A DNA stretch of 64,000 nucleotides. Origin: Blasia pusilla. Its lineage: Eukaryota; Marchantiophyta; Marchantiopsida; Blasiales. The notes beneath the pieces are model-generated. The model was not told where the DNA came from. It made no database searches and saw only the letters and a program-made list of their open reading frames with translations. Of this stretch, positions 48,240 through 58,700 are shown in pieces (positions within the stretch are counted from its first letter, which is position 1; each line of letters starts with the position of its first letter). The translations under genes were made by a program, and so were the position numbers. The stretch covers positions 18,662,001 through 18,726,000 of the forward strand of contig CM114272.1 of assembly GCA_050084515.1 (NCBI GenBank), written 5' to 3'.

Positions 48240-49440
48240 GTTGGATGGTGATTCCTCACATCCAGATGCTAGTGAGGAGTTGATAGGGATTGGAGACATC
48301 CACGATGATGAGATGGTCTTGGAGTACCTGCGCACTGGTGTCTTAGCAAGCACGGTGGATGCTAGAGAGCAAGATCAAGTCCTACAGTGAGCCGGGAAGT
48401 TCAGGTGGGAGGGGACGCATGTGCTTCAAGTTTGAGAGGATGGACAAGTGTGGATGGTGTGGCATCCTTCGCAGCGAGCACGAGTTGTGAGACATGCTCA
48501 CGAGGAGTTAGGGCATTTTGGAGTCAAGCATACGTATAGCTTGTTCATATTCATTATTGGTGGCGTGGTATGCAGACTGATGTTCAGCAATTTGTAGCTA
48601 GATGCATTGTATGTGATAGGGTGTGAGCATTGTTCAATGCTCCGACACCACACTTGCATCCTTTATCGATCATGGGGTTAGGATATAACTGGAGTTTAGA
48701 CTTTGCAGGGCCTTTACCATTGACGGGATGCCATAGTCGATACGTGTTGATCATGGTGGAGCACTTCTCCAAGTGGCTTGAGTTGGTAGCGTTGCCGGAT
48801 AGGTCGAGTGAGGGAGCGGCTTATGCATTTCTTGATAGAGTGCTAAATCATTTTGACGCACCAGCGGAGGTGTTGACAGACGTGGGTAATGAGTTTAGGG
48901 ATGATTTCACACCTTGTATGATCATGCATTGATAGATCATCGTATGACTTTGCGAGATCATCCGGAGGCAGATGGTTTGGCAGAGAGATTTGTATAGACG
49001 GTGAAGAGAGGATTGCACAAGTATGGACTGCATAGAGAACAATTGGGAGATTGGGACCTACAGTTGCCGTGGCTTCAGTCGTCATGCATCCTTGGCATCA
49101 TTTTCACCATATTTCTTCTCCTATGGGAGAGAGTCAGAGTTTTCATCATTTATTCAACGAGATGTGGTTGAGGTACTTGACCTCGACGATCCAGAAAAAT
49201 GGGTGTGAGCGTGTTCTCAGCAAGTTGAGCTCTTTTGGAGAGTCATGCCTATGGCATTTGAGAACCTGGTTATCGCTCAACGTCGCGATACTCTGAGGTA
49301 CGCGACTACGCATGGAGGAGGTTTTCGACTAAGGATTCAGAAATTCCATCCTGGCAATTATGTCTACCTATAGTAGACAGCGCCGACGATATTGAACGTG
49401 ACGGCGGGATGCACTATTCTGCGAGTGCAAGAGATTTTAC
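48240..49440 (+). pseudogene. gypsy integrase
   Basis: The zinc-binding part reads HAHEELGHFGVKH (about 48492) and CIVCDRV (about 48605). The core has LDFAGPLP (first Asp, about 48697), LIMVEHFSKWLELVALP, VLTDVGNEFRDDF (second Asp, about 48870), and HPEADGLAERFV (Glu, about 48960). Conserved downstream stretches are ASFSPYFFSYGRE and DLDDPEKWV (about 49179). Frame changes occur near 48930, 49030 and 49200. The protein would insert cDNA into chromatin. Confidence 0.9.
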
Positions 49441-49493
49441 CTTCATGAGTCCTTGTTTTAGAGGGTCGTGATGGTACCATTTGAAAAGATCAT

Positions 49494-49724
49494 GTGCGTA
49501 ACTGTGCGCCATGTCATCTTCCGAACGTGGATGAGAGGATTGATCCAAGCTTGGCAGTTGTTCCTGCACGCTTGAGATGCATGTTGTGTGGGTCTGCTAG
49601 AGGCGCAGCCATGATGCTAGTTTATGATGGGTGTTCTCGAGGATGGCATATGTCGTGTTTGACGCAACCTCTTGACTTGGTTCATCAGAGACGTTGGCTT
49701 TGTCCCAGATGTACATTGGTGTGA
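49494..49724 (+). CDS. PHD finger at the C-terminus of the gypsy polyprotein
   Basis: Within this open stretch (76 residues, not an independent gene) a PHD-type zinc finger is readable: CMLC (29-32), YDGCSRGWHMSC (44-55), and WLCPRC (68-73). PHD fingers bind histone tails, often the H3 N-terminus. Seven of eight ligands are present; the first Cys of the usual CDGC is Tyr44, a single-base change (TGT to TAT). The fold follows the integrase C-terminal region, where many gypsy elements carry a chromodomain, so a role in insertion-site choice is likely by analogy. The stop TGA at 49722 ends the polyprotein. Confidence 0.85.
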   Translation: MRNCAPCHLPNVDERIDPSLAVVPARLRCMLCGSARGAAMMLVYDGCSRGWHMSCLTQPLDLVHQRRWLCPRCTLV

Positions 49725-49895
49725 TAGGTAGATACAAGATGACTCTTGATGTTATTGATTGCAGGAAGGTGACTAACGATGGGGCGACATAGCACCCGAC
49801 CTCATGATCTTAGCACCGAAAAGGTGCATAGCATTTAGACTTGTTTTGTAGGCTATCTGGAGTTAGAGGGACCAAACCACCATCTAGGGGGGGCG
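49725..49895 (+). other. gypsy 3' untranslated region with polypurine tract
   Basis: Short non-coding stretch between the polyprotein stop and LTR-related sequence. It ends in CTAGGGGGGGCGA (about 49885-49897), a good polypurine tract for plus-strand priming. Confidence 0.6.
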
Positions 49896-49896
49896 A

Positions 49897-50013
49897 TTGG
49901 GGTTGTCCAGTCGTTCATGTGTAGAGATGTAAGGATTCATAGCTAGATGGATCTTAGACATGTGTGTGCATGACATCCGATGTATGTTGGCAATGATGTG
50001 TATTCGCTTGACA
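49897..50013 (+). repeat. extra copy of the 3' end of the gypsy LTR
   Basis: About 115 nt match 50617-50733, the terminal part of the right LTR, including the final TTGACA versus ATGACA. This fragment abuts the polypurine tract on one side and, after GT, the full LTR on the other. The equivalent part is missing from the left LTR. Confidence 0.85.
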
Positions 50014-50015
50014 GT

Positions 50016-50733
50016 TGTCATGGTAGATGAGGCATAGGGTGAGATAGTATCGAGGCCTTAGAGGGGTCTTATACTTCCCTATTTTTAGAGGTCATATGTG
50101 ACTTGCTATTAGGGAGGTGACCTACGAGTGTAGGTCACCCTTCCCTTTATGAGGAGTGGTAATCTTGGAGAGGTTGATCTTCCTAGCCATGTATGGCTCC
50201 ACTTGGATCTATAGGGTCGTGGGTTAGTTGGTCTCATAAGGGGAACACATATGTAGTTGTTAAGGAGCTAGTATGGATGTACTACATGTTGGTAGTGACC
50301 CGCTAGGAGGGAGGTGACATGTGTGTACATGTCACCCATGGAGATGTCTAGGGGGTATACCTCGGATGAGTCTCATTTGGAGCTCATCTCCTTAGGATCC
50401 GTGATACAATGCGACGTGCATGTATTGAGCCTGGATTCTCTCTTGAAGAGTGGGCTAGGAGTGATCAATCAAGAGATCACACATTTTGGGAATCCTTGTG
50501 TATACTTTCTCTTGCAGTTACACTAGTGCGTATCTGAATCATGAGTATGGCTATTTGGATGAAGCACGGTTGATTGCAAATTTCATCAGAGTTTACAGTG
50601 CGTATCCAACTTTATATTGGGGTTGTGCAGTCGCTCATGTATAGAGATGTTAGGATTCATAGCTAGATGGATCTTAGACATGTGTGTGCATGACAGCCAA
50701 TGTATGTTGGTAACGATCTGTATTCGCATGACA
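50016..50733 (+). repeat. right LTR of gypsy element
   Basis: The LTR (718 bp) begins TGTCAT and ends ATGACA, a perfect 6-bp terminal inverted repeat, followed by AGGT. Its first about 603 nt match the left LTR. Confidence 0.85.
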
Positions 50734-50942
50734 AGGTCCAATCTTACACAAAAAAGAACAACCTATAAAAAAAATTCCTTTGCCCTTCCCCTCATATAAT
50801 CGAGGCATTCATGATTCCTCTCATGATTATAGTTGGGAACTTTGCCTCCAAAAGAGAGTAGAAACGTGTTACAAAGCCCTATATTACCTTTTGAATCGAT
50901 GTAGACATGATGATCTTGCATTTTTGAGGTCTCAAAAAGTTC

Positions 50943-51202
50943 TTATTTAGGAGCTTAGTTCTCTATGTGATTTTACATAGGACCTAAGTTTGGGGCCCTA
51001 ATTGTAAGAAGATGGATTGGGAGCGCGTGGAGTGGGTGCAAAAAGATTTTCTACAAGAGGATTTGGGTAAGAGAAACCAAACTCCTCTTGTAGAAAGATA
51101 TTTTTGTACCCTCTCCCCACGGTCCCCATTCGTCTTCTTACAATTAGGGCCCCAAACTTAGGTCCCATGTAAAACCACAAAGAGAACTAAGCTCCTACAT
51201 AA
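50943..51202. mobile_element. fold-back (MITE-like) element, about 260 bp
   Basis: The left half (50943 to about 51065) pairs with the right half (about 51075-51202) along most of its length. Examples are AGGAGCTTAGTTCTCT against AGAGAACTAAGCTCCT, CCTAAGTTTGGGGCCCTAA against its complement, and CTACAAGAGGA against TCCTCTTGTAG near the centre. No coding sequence is present. A degraded partial copy of the inner arm follows at about 51210-51265. Confidence 0.75.
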
Positions 51203-53129
51203 GATACAAAAAGATCTTTCTACATGAGGAGTTGGATGTGAGAAACCAAACTTCTAATACTATTCTTCTTGTAGAAATAAGTTGTCTATCATCTGAGGCA
51301 AAAACTCTCTACTTAGCTATCCATTATATCATAAGGGTAAAATCTCCTAATATTTCTTATCTTCCTTACCAAGCTTTGTGAGCCACATGCTCTATAGGAC
51401 GGCTATTTCAATTCGTTGACTAACATGTGTGATGACTTGGTGTCCAAAACAGAATTTGAATGAACGGGATCGGGACTTGAAATTGGTGGTGCTTTGTGAG
51501 CATCTACAAAAGTGATTTCTCACCATTGTTTAAAAATTTTGGTACAAAATTTGAGTTTTATCAATTTGTATTCATCCCATCCTTGTATCTTGTGTAGGAT
51601 CTCCACTTTCTTACATCATATTATTGCGCTACATTGAACTAGGTATCATAGACTAGGCATTGACGAAGGATGTTGGCTTAATATTGGTAAAACTGAACGA
51701 ATTTGTAGGTTATGTAATGTAGGAAGTATTAAGGATGAATAACATGTGTTTGTAGCGTATCTTGGACACGAAGAAGTTAGACTAGCCCATAAAATTAGTG
51801 TGTGGAATTTCTATTCTTTACCACAACTAGTGCCTTATGATTTACGTTGTATATTAGAGATATATCATTATAAATCGTATCAATGGTCTGGGCATTGGCT
51901 ATGATAAGGTCTCTAGGGTTTTTTCCTCATTTGGTGTATTATTTCAAATATGCGTTTTAGCGTTTGGGTCCCACGGGCTTCATTGCGGCCTGTATGATGC
52001 ACGCGTAACACAGTTCCCTCAATATAAGAGACTTAAAAAATATGTGTCAATAATAGTTTTTTAAAATTATACTTAAATTTGAAACTATATCTAATTTTAA
52101 ATTTTAAAAATAACTTCCACTTTTTAAAATCTTAAAAGAGTGAGATAATTTCACCTTGAAATATGTCGTGCGTATATACATCGCTGGTCACAATCATACC
52201 GTATAACACTTATCTCCCCAACGTAGAGGTAGATCCATATACATACAAGAAATAAACTCATGCATGTACGTTGTGACCGCAAAACAAACTCAGAGTAAAA
52301 ATCGCTCACCCGACCCAAAACTTCACCGTTGAATCTATATCGGTATATTTAGCCACATCCATCCTCTGCTATGAGGGAATCCTGACGCTAACACCCTAGT
52401 TTCTACACACATAGGAAATAGATGTGCTCCTAAGGCTCAACATGAGAAACTTAGTTTGGGAAAGCCATCTCTCCCTCTCTTATACCCTTGGGAAGAGCGA
52501 AGAGGCTCTTCTCCCAAAAATAGCCTCCAGATGATAACTTGGATGCACATGTAACCAGGTGAGCGTTGACTTGGTCAGTGGGTCACCTAGCAAAAAATAA
52601 CAAAGAAAGGGAATCATTATAAATGACGGCCCTCATGCAATGAACCACTTGTCAACCTCATCCGACATCTCAAGATAAAGTTACACCCAAATCGCCCGTT
52701 GACCCTCTATACTATTGACACAGTAGAACTTTACCTGTTGGCTAACTAAGATGTGACAAATACTACCCATCTCCCCTAAATAATTTCACTCCTCCGTAAA
52801 AATTCCAACAATAATTTTTTTTTCCATTCTTCATACCAAAATATAATTCACGAACTGAAATCTTTGTCAATTTTAATTAAAAAAATTAATTTCCTTTTCC
52901 ATTAAAATTAATTTTACTTTCCCAAAATATTTATTTATTTCAAATTTCAAATCTAATTTCTATTTTCTAAAATATAAGAAGAATAATCACATTTCATTCT
53001 TCTAAGTAATTATAATCCTCCATTCAAATTTAAACATATCCCAATCCCCTAAGTAATTTTATCCTTCCATAAAACCCTAAACAAAATCTACTCCTTCTCC
53101 ATTAAAATTTAGTTTCCCTTTCCAAAGTG
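51203..53129. other. gene-free stretch
   Basis: No gene recognised. AT-rich, stop-dense sequence with no long frame on either strand. Confidence 0.55.
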
Positions 53130-53655
53130 TCTCCAAAATGGAAGTGTCTCCAAAATCCTTGAAAATTTAAAGGAAAATGGAAGTCCAACCCAAAGTCCAA
53201 AATGAAGAGGTGTCTTTAAAACCATGACATATAAGACCTTCTAACAAACAAGATTGTGTGCATTTTTCATTTTGTAAAGTATATGGTATTGAGATAAAAA
53301 ATTCCACTTTTTGATGGAAGTGTATCGAAAATTCTTGAAAATTTCCAAGATTAAGGGAAGTCCAACTGAAGCCTATAAATTATAAGATTTCTTTAGACCT
53401 GCACCATAAGATCCACTACGACGTGCATTTGTAATTTACTCCAAGTAGATGATGTTGATATAATTTTTTTCCCTTTTTAATAGAAATGTATCCAACCTCG
53501 TTTCAAAAATTAAAGGAAAACGGAAGTCGAGCCAAAAGCTTGAAAATGAAAAATTCCTTTTACACCTGCTCAATAAGACGTTCTACAAAAAAAGGTGGTT
53601 TGCATTTTTCATTTAATCTAGCTATATGACCTTGACATGAAATTTGTCTAGCTTC
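53130..53655. repeat. satellite-like tandem repeat, about 175 bp x 3
   Basis: Three degenerate units start near 53137, 53316 and 53483. Each has GGAAGTGT-like sequence, TTGAAAATTT, GGAAGTC(C/G)A, a TAAGA(C/T) block, and GTGCATTTTTCATTT-like sequence. Two gene-free AT-rich flanks surround it. Confidence 0.65.
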
Positions 53656-56030
53656 CAAGGTGGTTAGATACATATTTGCCTCAATTGCATCTCAATGCAA
53701 CAAAAGAGTAAATACACCCATATATAAGGATATAGAAAATCATGGTGAAAAAAAATAAAAAAAGAATAATTGGACAATTTTATGCAAGGAAGGTTGAAAA
53801 CTTAGTAATATTTTTGAATATCTATATTTTTACTCCTATAAATTTTAAATAGTTGTATTATCATATTTTTACCATAAGATTTATTGACTCCTATGTTTCT
53901 TTTCTATTGGAGCAATTTTTATTTCTTTAATTTAAAAATGAGAATTAGAAAACGAAGAAATAATTTTCAATGTAAAATAAAAAATCAAATCATGAAAGAA
54001 AACCTACATCTCAAATAGAAAATAGAAAAACCTAAGAAATAAACCCTCAATCCAAAAAGAAAAGTTCTAAATTTAAAAAAAAATTGCAAACAAAAAACCC
54101 AGAAAATAAACTACATTTTTATAACATGGAATATAAAAATTAAGTAAAACAACATATGACCCAATAAATAGATTCCACAAACCGTACTTACGAACGTGGG
54201 AAACCTTGACCCTTAGAAAATTATGCATTAAAACCTACATCCTACATAAAAAATACTAAACCACGGGAAATAATTCACAAGATACTAAGATATAGCCTAT
54301 CTCATCAAGGAATCTAAAAAATACATAGTACGTATTAACCCTAAAATGTAAATAGAGTAAACCCTATCTAAAGATCGTACATAAAGCTCGAAATAACCAT
54401 CATCTTCTCCACATCAATGGCCATCACCTAAATACAAATTTTCTTGTTGAAAACTCTTATCAAAAGCTTGAAAAGGATTGTATTATATTTTATTCCATGC
54501 AGCGCATGCTAAACATTCAACTTTGATTCTTTTGCAAGCTTGTTGAGCTTTGGGTAGAGTTAATTTATCATGGCCTTCTTTCCCTTCTTTGGCATGCTTT
54601 GTAGAGGATTCTTCTTCCGCCCCAGGAGCTACACCTTGATGTGCATCGAAAAAATTCTGTCATGTAACCTCCATACTTCTCCAAGACAAAACATAACTTG
54701 GAAGAGAAGGTCGTGCCTCTAAACTCTTCCTATCTCCAAGAATCTAGTATGCCAATCTGCACTCCCTCCAACATTCATTTCTCAATTGAGGGGAACGGAC
54801 GTTTCGATGTTCAATGAAGAGCTTATGACGAGCTCTTGTCCTCTCTATTGAACTTACTGTACTCCTAGTCAATGTTATGCTCCCGTAACAAAGTTTTCTT
54901 CTCCTCATCCAGGAGATCTGCATAGACCCAACATTCACAATGAGACCATTCTACTTTTTTGCAGACATTGAAGAGGTCTCTCTTCACTCATGCACCCTTG
55001 GTTTTCTCCAAGTGTCGAACCCTATAAATTCAAAGAAGTCTCCTTCGGAACCACAAAGTGTTGGGATGTGATAGAGGGATAACATTTGAAAAAGTTATAT
55101 AGAGGGATAACATTTTTCACTCCAAGCACAATAACTAGGATCTACCATAACTAAGAATGACAACGTGAGGGCACAAGGATTGTTGAGGAGCAATGCTTTC
55201 ACATTCTCCATGTGGAGTTGATCAATCTCCTTGATTTTGTAACTCGTGGTGGTTGGATCATCTTAATTTAGGGTTAATGAAACACTTGATGTCCAACAAA
55301 ATTATCCTTGAACTTACCTAGTGACTTTTGTAAAACCATTTTGTAGCGGCTCTAGTACTCACGATTTGCCGTCTCTTGTCTCTCAACTATCGTTGAAATT
55401 TGATGTTCATCCTCTAGGATAACTTCCTCTAAAGTCATTGGTGTGTTGGTGTTGGTTGATGGCATTGACTCAGGTCTCTTATTTGATGTTGAAGGTGTTT
55501 TTTATTTCCTCGTTACGGGTAACTTGGGTTTCATTACTCTAGGCTGGTTGTTTGAGACTAATCTTCCTAGTACAACCTTTAGCTAGAAACATGGAAGAGC
55601 GTTCCCTATGAACTTCCTTCATAAATTGGGCATTTACTTCATAAAAAATCAGGAGGAAATATTCAAATAGAAATGCCTCAATCCATCTTTCAAAATTACC
55701 AAGGTCTTTCTCTATTTTTTGCTCATCCAAGTTTAGTGTGAACACACGCTCTACTTCCAAAAGAGTGTCCCTCCAATAATGAAGTCTAGGGTCCACAATG
55801 TAGCTCTCAAAACCATCTTTGACCATCACAAGGAACATGAAGCTTTCCTCCTTTACTTTCTTGCAGTTTGTGGAAGTGGTGGTTCTGAAGTCCACAAAAA
55901 AACTAACATTCCTTATGTTCATGCATTTTGGACCCAAGAAGAAGAATGCAAGAAGGGAAGTTTGCTCCCTTACACTCTTTGGTGTCATGGAGGCTCCTGT
56001 AATACTTGTGCTCCCCTTGCTTGTTCTCTA
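53656..56030. other. gene-free AT-rich stretch
   Basis: No gene identified. A 149-codon minus frame (55988-55539) overlaps plus frames and has no recognised domain. It contains phrases such as a lone DPRLHYWRDTLLEVE and could be old transposon coding debris, but I cannot name it. Confidence 0.4.
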
Positions 56031-56039
56031 TAGAGGTTG

Positions 56040-56460
56040 TCTCCAAAGTGGATATTGCAAGTGAAAGTGATGAGTTGCATCACATGTGTGATCATGCAAT
56101 CAATCACTTTCAAGACCAATCTTACATGGAAGGTGACCACTCGCATGATATCCTTTGAGGTTATGCAATCGATGATATTCAATAAAATGGCTCGCAAGTG
56201 AAAGTGATCGGTTGCATGACCATGCAAGTCATGCAACGGATCACTTTCAAGATCAATATATATCAGAAGGAAAATGATTGATGGTATGCCAAACGTGTGA
56301 CAGATGACTTTCAATCATAATAGTTGCAAGAGAAAGCTAGTGATGCGCTGCATGAACTCACAATGGTCATGCAACCAATCACTCTCCCCTGAAAAACAAT
56401 ATAAAATGATCGGTTGCATGACAAGAGTGTCATGCATATGATCACTTTCATGATCATCCT
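56040..56460. repeat. quasi-palindromic tandem repeats with GTGAAAGTGAT arms
   Basis: Repeated blocks carry GTGAAAGTGATCGGTTGCAT and its complement ATGCAACGGATCACTTTCA, for example arms 56192-56214 and 56229-56250. Further degenerate copies lie near 56056-56116, 56325-56390 and 56404-56452. Each can fold back on itself. They lie immediately before the solo LTR at 56471. Confidence 0.65.
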
Positions 56461-56470
56461 TAGCAAACTA

Positions 56471-56980
56471 TATGAGGGAAAAAAATATGATGAAATCATT
56501 GAAATATCTTATAACTCTTGAAGATACAAAGTTGGCCAATCCATCCATGCGCTCACACAAGAGCTTCGATACAACCTGAACATGGAGATAACTCGAGGGA
56601 TGAGAATGCGCTAACGGTACGACTCCATGACTATTTGACTACTAAGGAAAGTCAACCATGGTTTTTTACCTATTTTCTTCATTTCTATTTAATATATTTT
56701 TTGGGGAGGGCCCTGGACCCCCGTGTCATCTTGGCATACGTGGGGTTGTGCCCCAAACCCCATGACGTATCGGGGTGCCCCGTATCCCGATGCAATATAG
56801 GGTTAGATAATCTTAATCACACTACTCCATAAACCACCCATGTCATATAACTATGATACTTTTGACCTCTAATTAAGCCAAGGGGGGCTGAGGGAGTAAC
56901 AAATCTTGGCTCCTCATCAATCTTAGGGGGCCAATCATATTAATGGTGCATAATGAGAAGTGGATGTTAAGAATCCCAAA
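56471..56980 (-). repeat. solo LTR of the nested copia family
   Basis: Similarity to 36796-37241 and 41375-41822 runs from the first bases (TATGAGGGAAAA against TGTGAGAAAA) to the last (GTGGATGTTAAGAATCC). No internal sequence adjoins it. The central palindrome has lost its left arm: only ATGCAATATAGGGTTAGATA remains, preceded by an unrelated GC-rich insert of about 100 nt. Confidence 0.85.
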
Positions 56981-58700
56981 AAAAATGAGCTAAAAATGAA
57001 GAAAAATTAAGAAGAAAACACTTACCGCCCTTCTAAAAAAGATTCAAAACTTATTTCAAGAGGTATTGAATCTCTAACTACGCTTGCGGCCATTTGGATG
57101 TGATGGATGGCTATAGTGTCAAATCATTTATCTCGAAAAATAAGATTTTTGTTCATTCCATTTTTTGGAGGCATAGTAGTTCAACAGTGTATTATGCCTG
57201 ATTGAGGTGACCTGCCTAGCAGTTGGAGGTCTGACCACGTTCGTTTCTAGACTTTCCATTTAAACACGTGCATTTTTGCCATCATGTGCATTGTTTCCAA
57301 AACCACACCTTTCATTTCATAACCACGTCCAAAATTTCATAACTACAAACCTTACTACGTTTGACCTTGAGGTAAATCTTTACTTGGGTTAGGAGGGTTT
57401 CAGATTTTGAAAGCAAGAACTTGTAGAAACTTGCATTTCTCTTATTTCAATTTTGTGGCCCAAAATAAAATTTCTCAAAATGGTCCTACAACCAATCACA
57501 TTTCTATATGAGATGGTTAATTTTTTTGGTTTTTTGAAAGTATGACAAATTTTGGGGAAACATAGTCTTACGTGACAAATTTTTGCGAGGTTTTTTAATT
57601 TTAGTGTTTTCAAAAAATTCAAATTTGCATGATGTTTGAAACACCATTATTTTTTTTTGAAATAGGAAATGAACCAGATGGTGGGATCGGACATTATTCT
57701 CTATTTGGAAATCCTCTTGCTTTAGGTAATGGAGCTATGGTGTTCCACTTCTTGTGATTAACCCAAGCCTCCCGCAAAGATATTTGGTTTGGTATAACAT
57801 TTGACAACGTCAATGGAATATGTATGTGAGATCTATTGGTTGATTTATAGTATAACATATTATGGGCATGATCTTATGTGTCTTGGTTTCCATGACCTAG
57901 TATGATTCTACTTTCCGTCTTTTAACTTGTCTGGATGATTGACCATGATAATATATATGTTAGTGAGCAATTTGTATGCGGATAACATTCTACAAAACTT
58001 CACAATTGTCTTTTAACAATTCTTGTTAAGAAAAATTGTAGCAATACCACAATTGTCAATGCAACTATTGGAACTTGCAATGATTACAAATGCGATAGTC
58101 GCAAAGTAGCCAAAAAATGCCCAATATTTTCCAAAACCTTGCCACGATAATTTCCGTCTACCATGCAACTATTCTCATTTGCAATCGCCGACAACCATGA
58201 AAAGCTACAAAGTACGTAGTTGCTAGACAACTTCATCTTTGGCATTGGAGGAAGAGTGATATATCGATACAAGAGCAGAAAGTTACAAGCTTCATGGCTA
58301 GATAAACTAGTAGCGAAAATGTGATGCACCCATTGCATTCAATCTTGAGAGACGCGGAATCATTATTCAAAATTCTCTCACACCTCTAACGAGTTTTTGC
58401 TATTAAGCTACCGATAAATTATTATTTGTTCTTAAAGGAAGCCGTGTCAACCTTTGAAGGTTTCGAAAAATGGAAACGATATCCTAAATATAATTAATAG
58501 ACATGACAATAATATTACCGCACATCGAAAGCTTTTGATGAGCTCAAGTAGTATGAATAGAGAATGACATTAATCACACGATCACTCATCGAAAGCTTTT
58601 GATTTATTCATGCGGGACGATAAGATGAAATAGAGAATGACCACATGTCTAAAGCCAAAATGCCCGTCCACAACATCAACTTGCTCATGGAAACAAAATC
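56981..58700. other. gene-free AT-rich stretch
   Basis: No recognisable gene or repeat family beyond scattered homopolymer runs. Confidence 0.5.

Larger units (their letters stand above)
34535..50733 (+). mobile_element. giant Ty3/gypsy retrotransposon with DNA methyltransferase and PHD finger
   Basis: LTR-like repeats at 34535-35166 and 50016-50733 enclose the element; AGGT stands on both outer sides (34531-34534 and 50734-50737). Removing the nested copia leaves about 11.2 kb. The plus-strand order is gag (two zinc knuckles), protease, Dnmt3-like methyltransferase, RT, RNase H, integrase, PHD finger, polypurine tract. RNase H-then-integrase is the Ty3/gypsy order. All pol parts carry stops or frameshifts, so the copy is defective. 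The extra domains and a leader of several kb make it unusually large. Confidence 0.85.
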
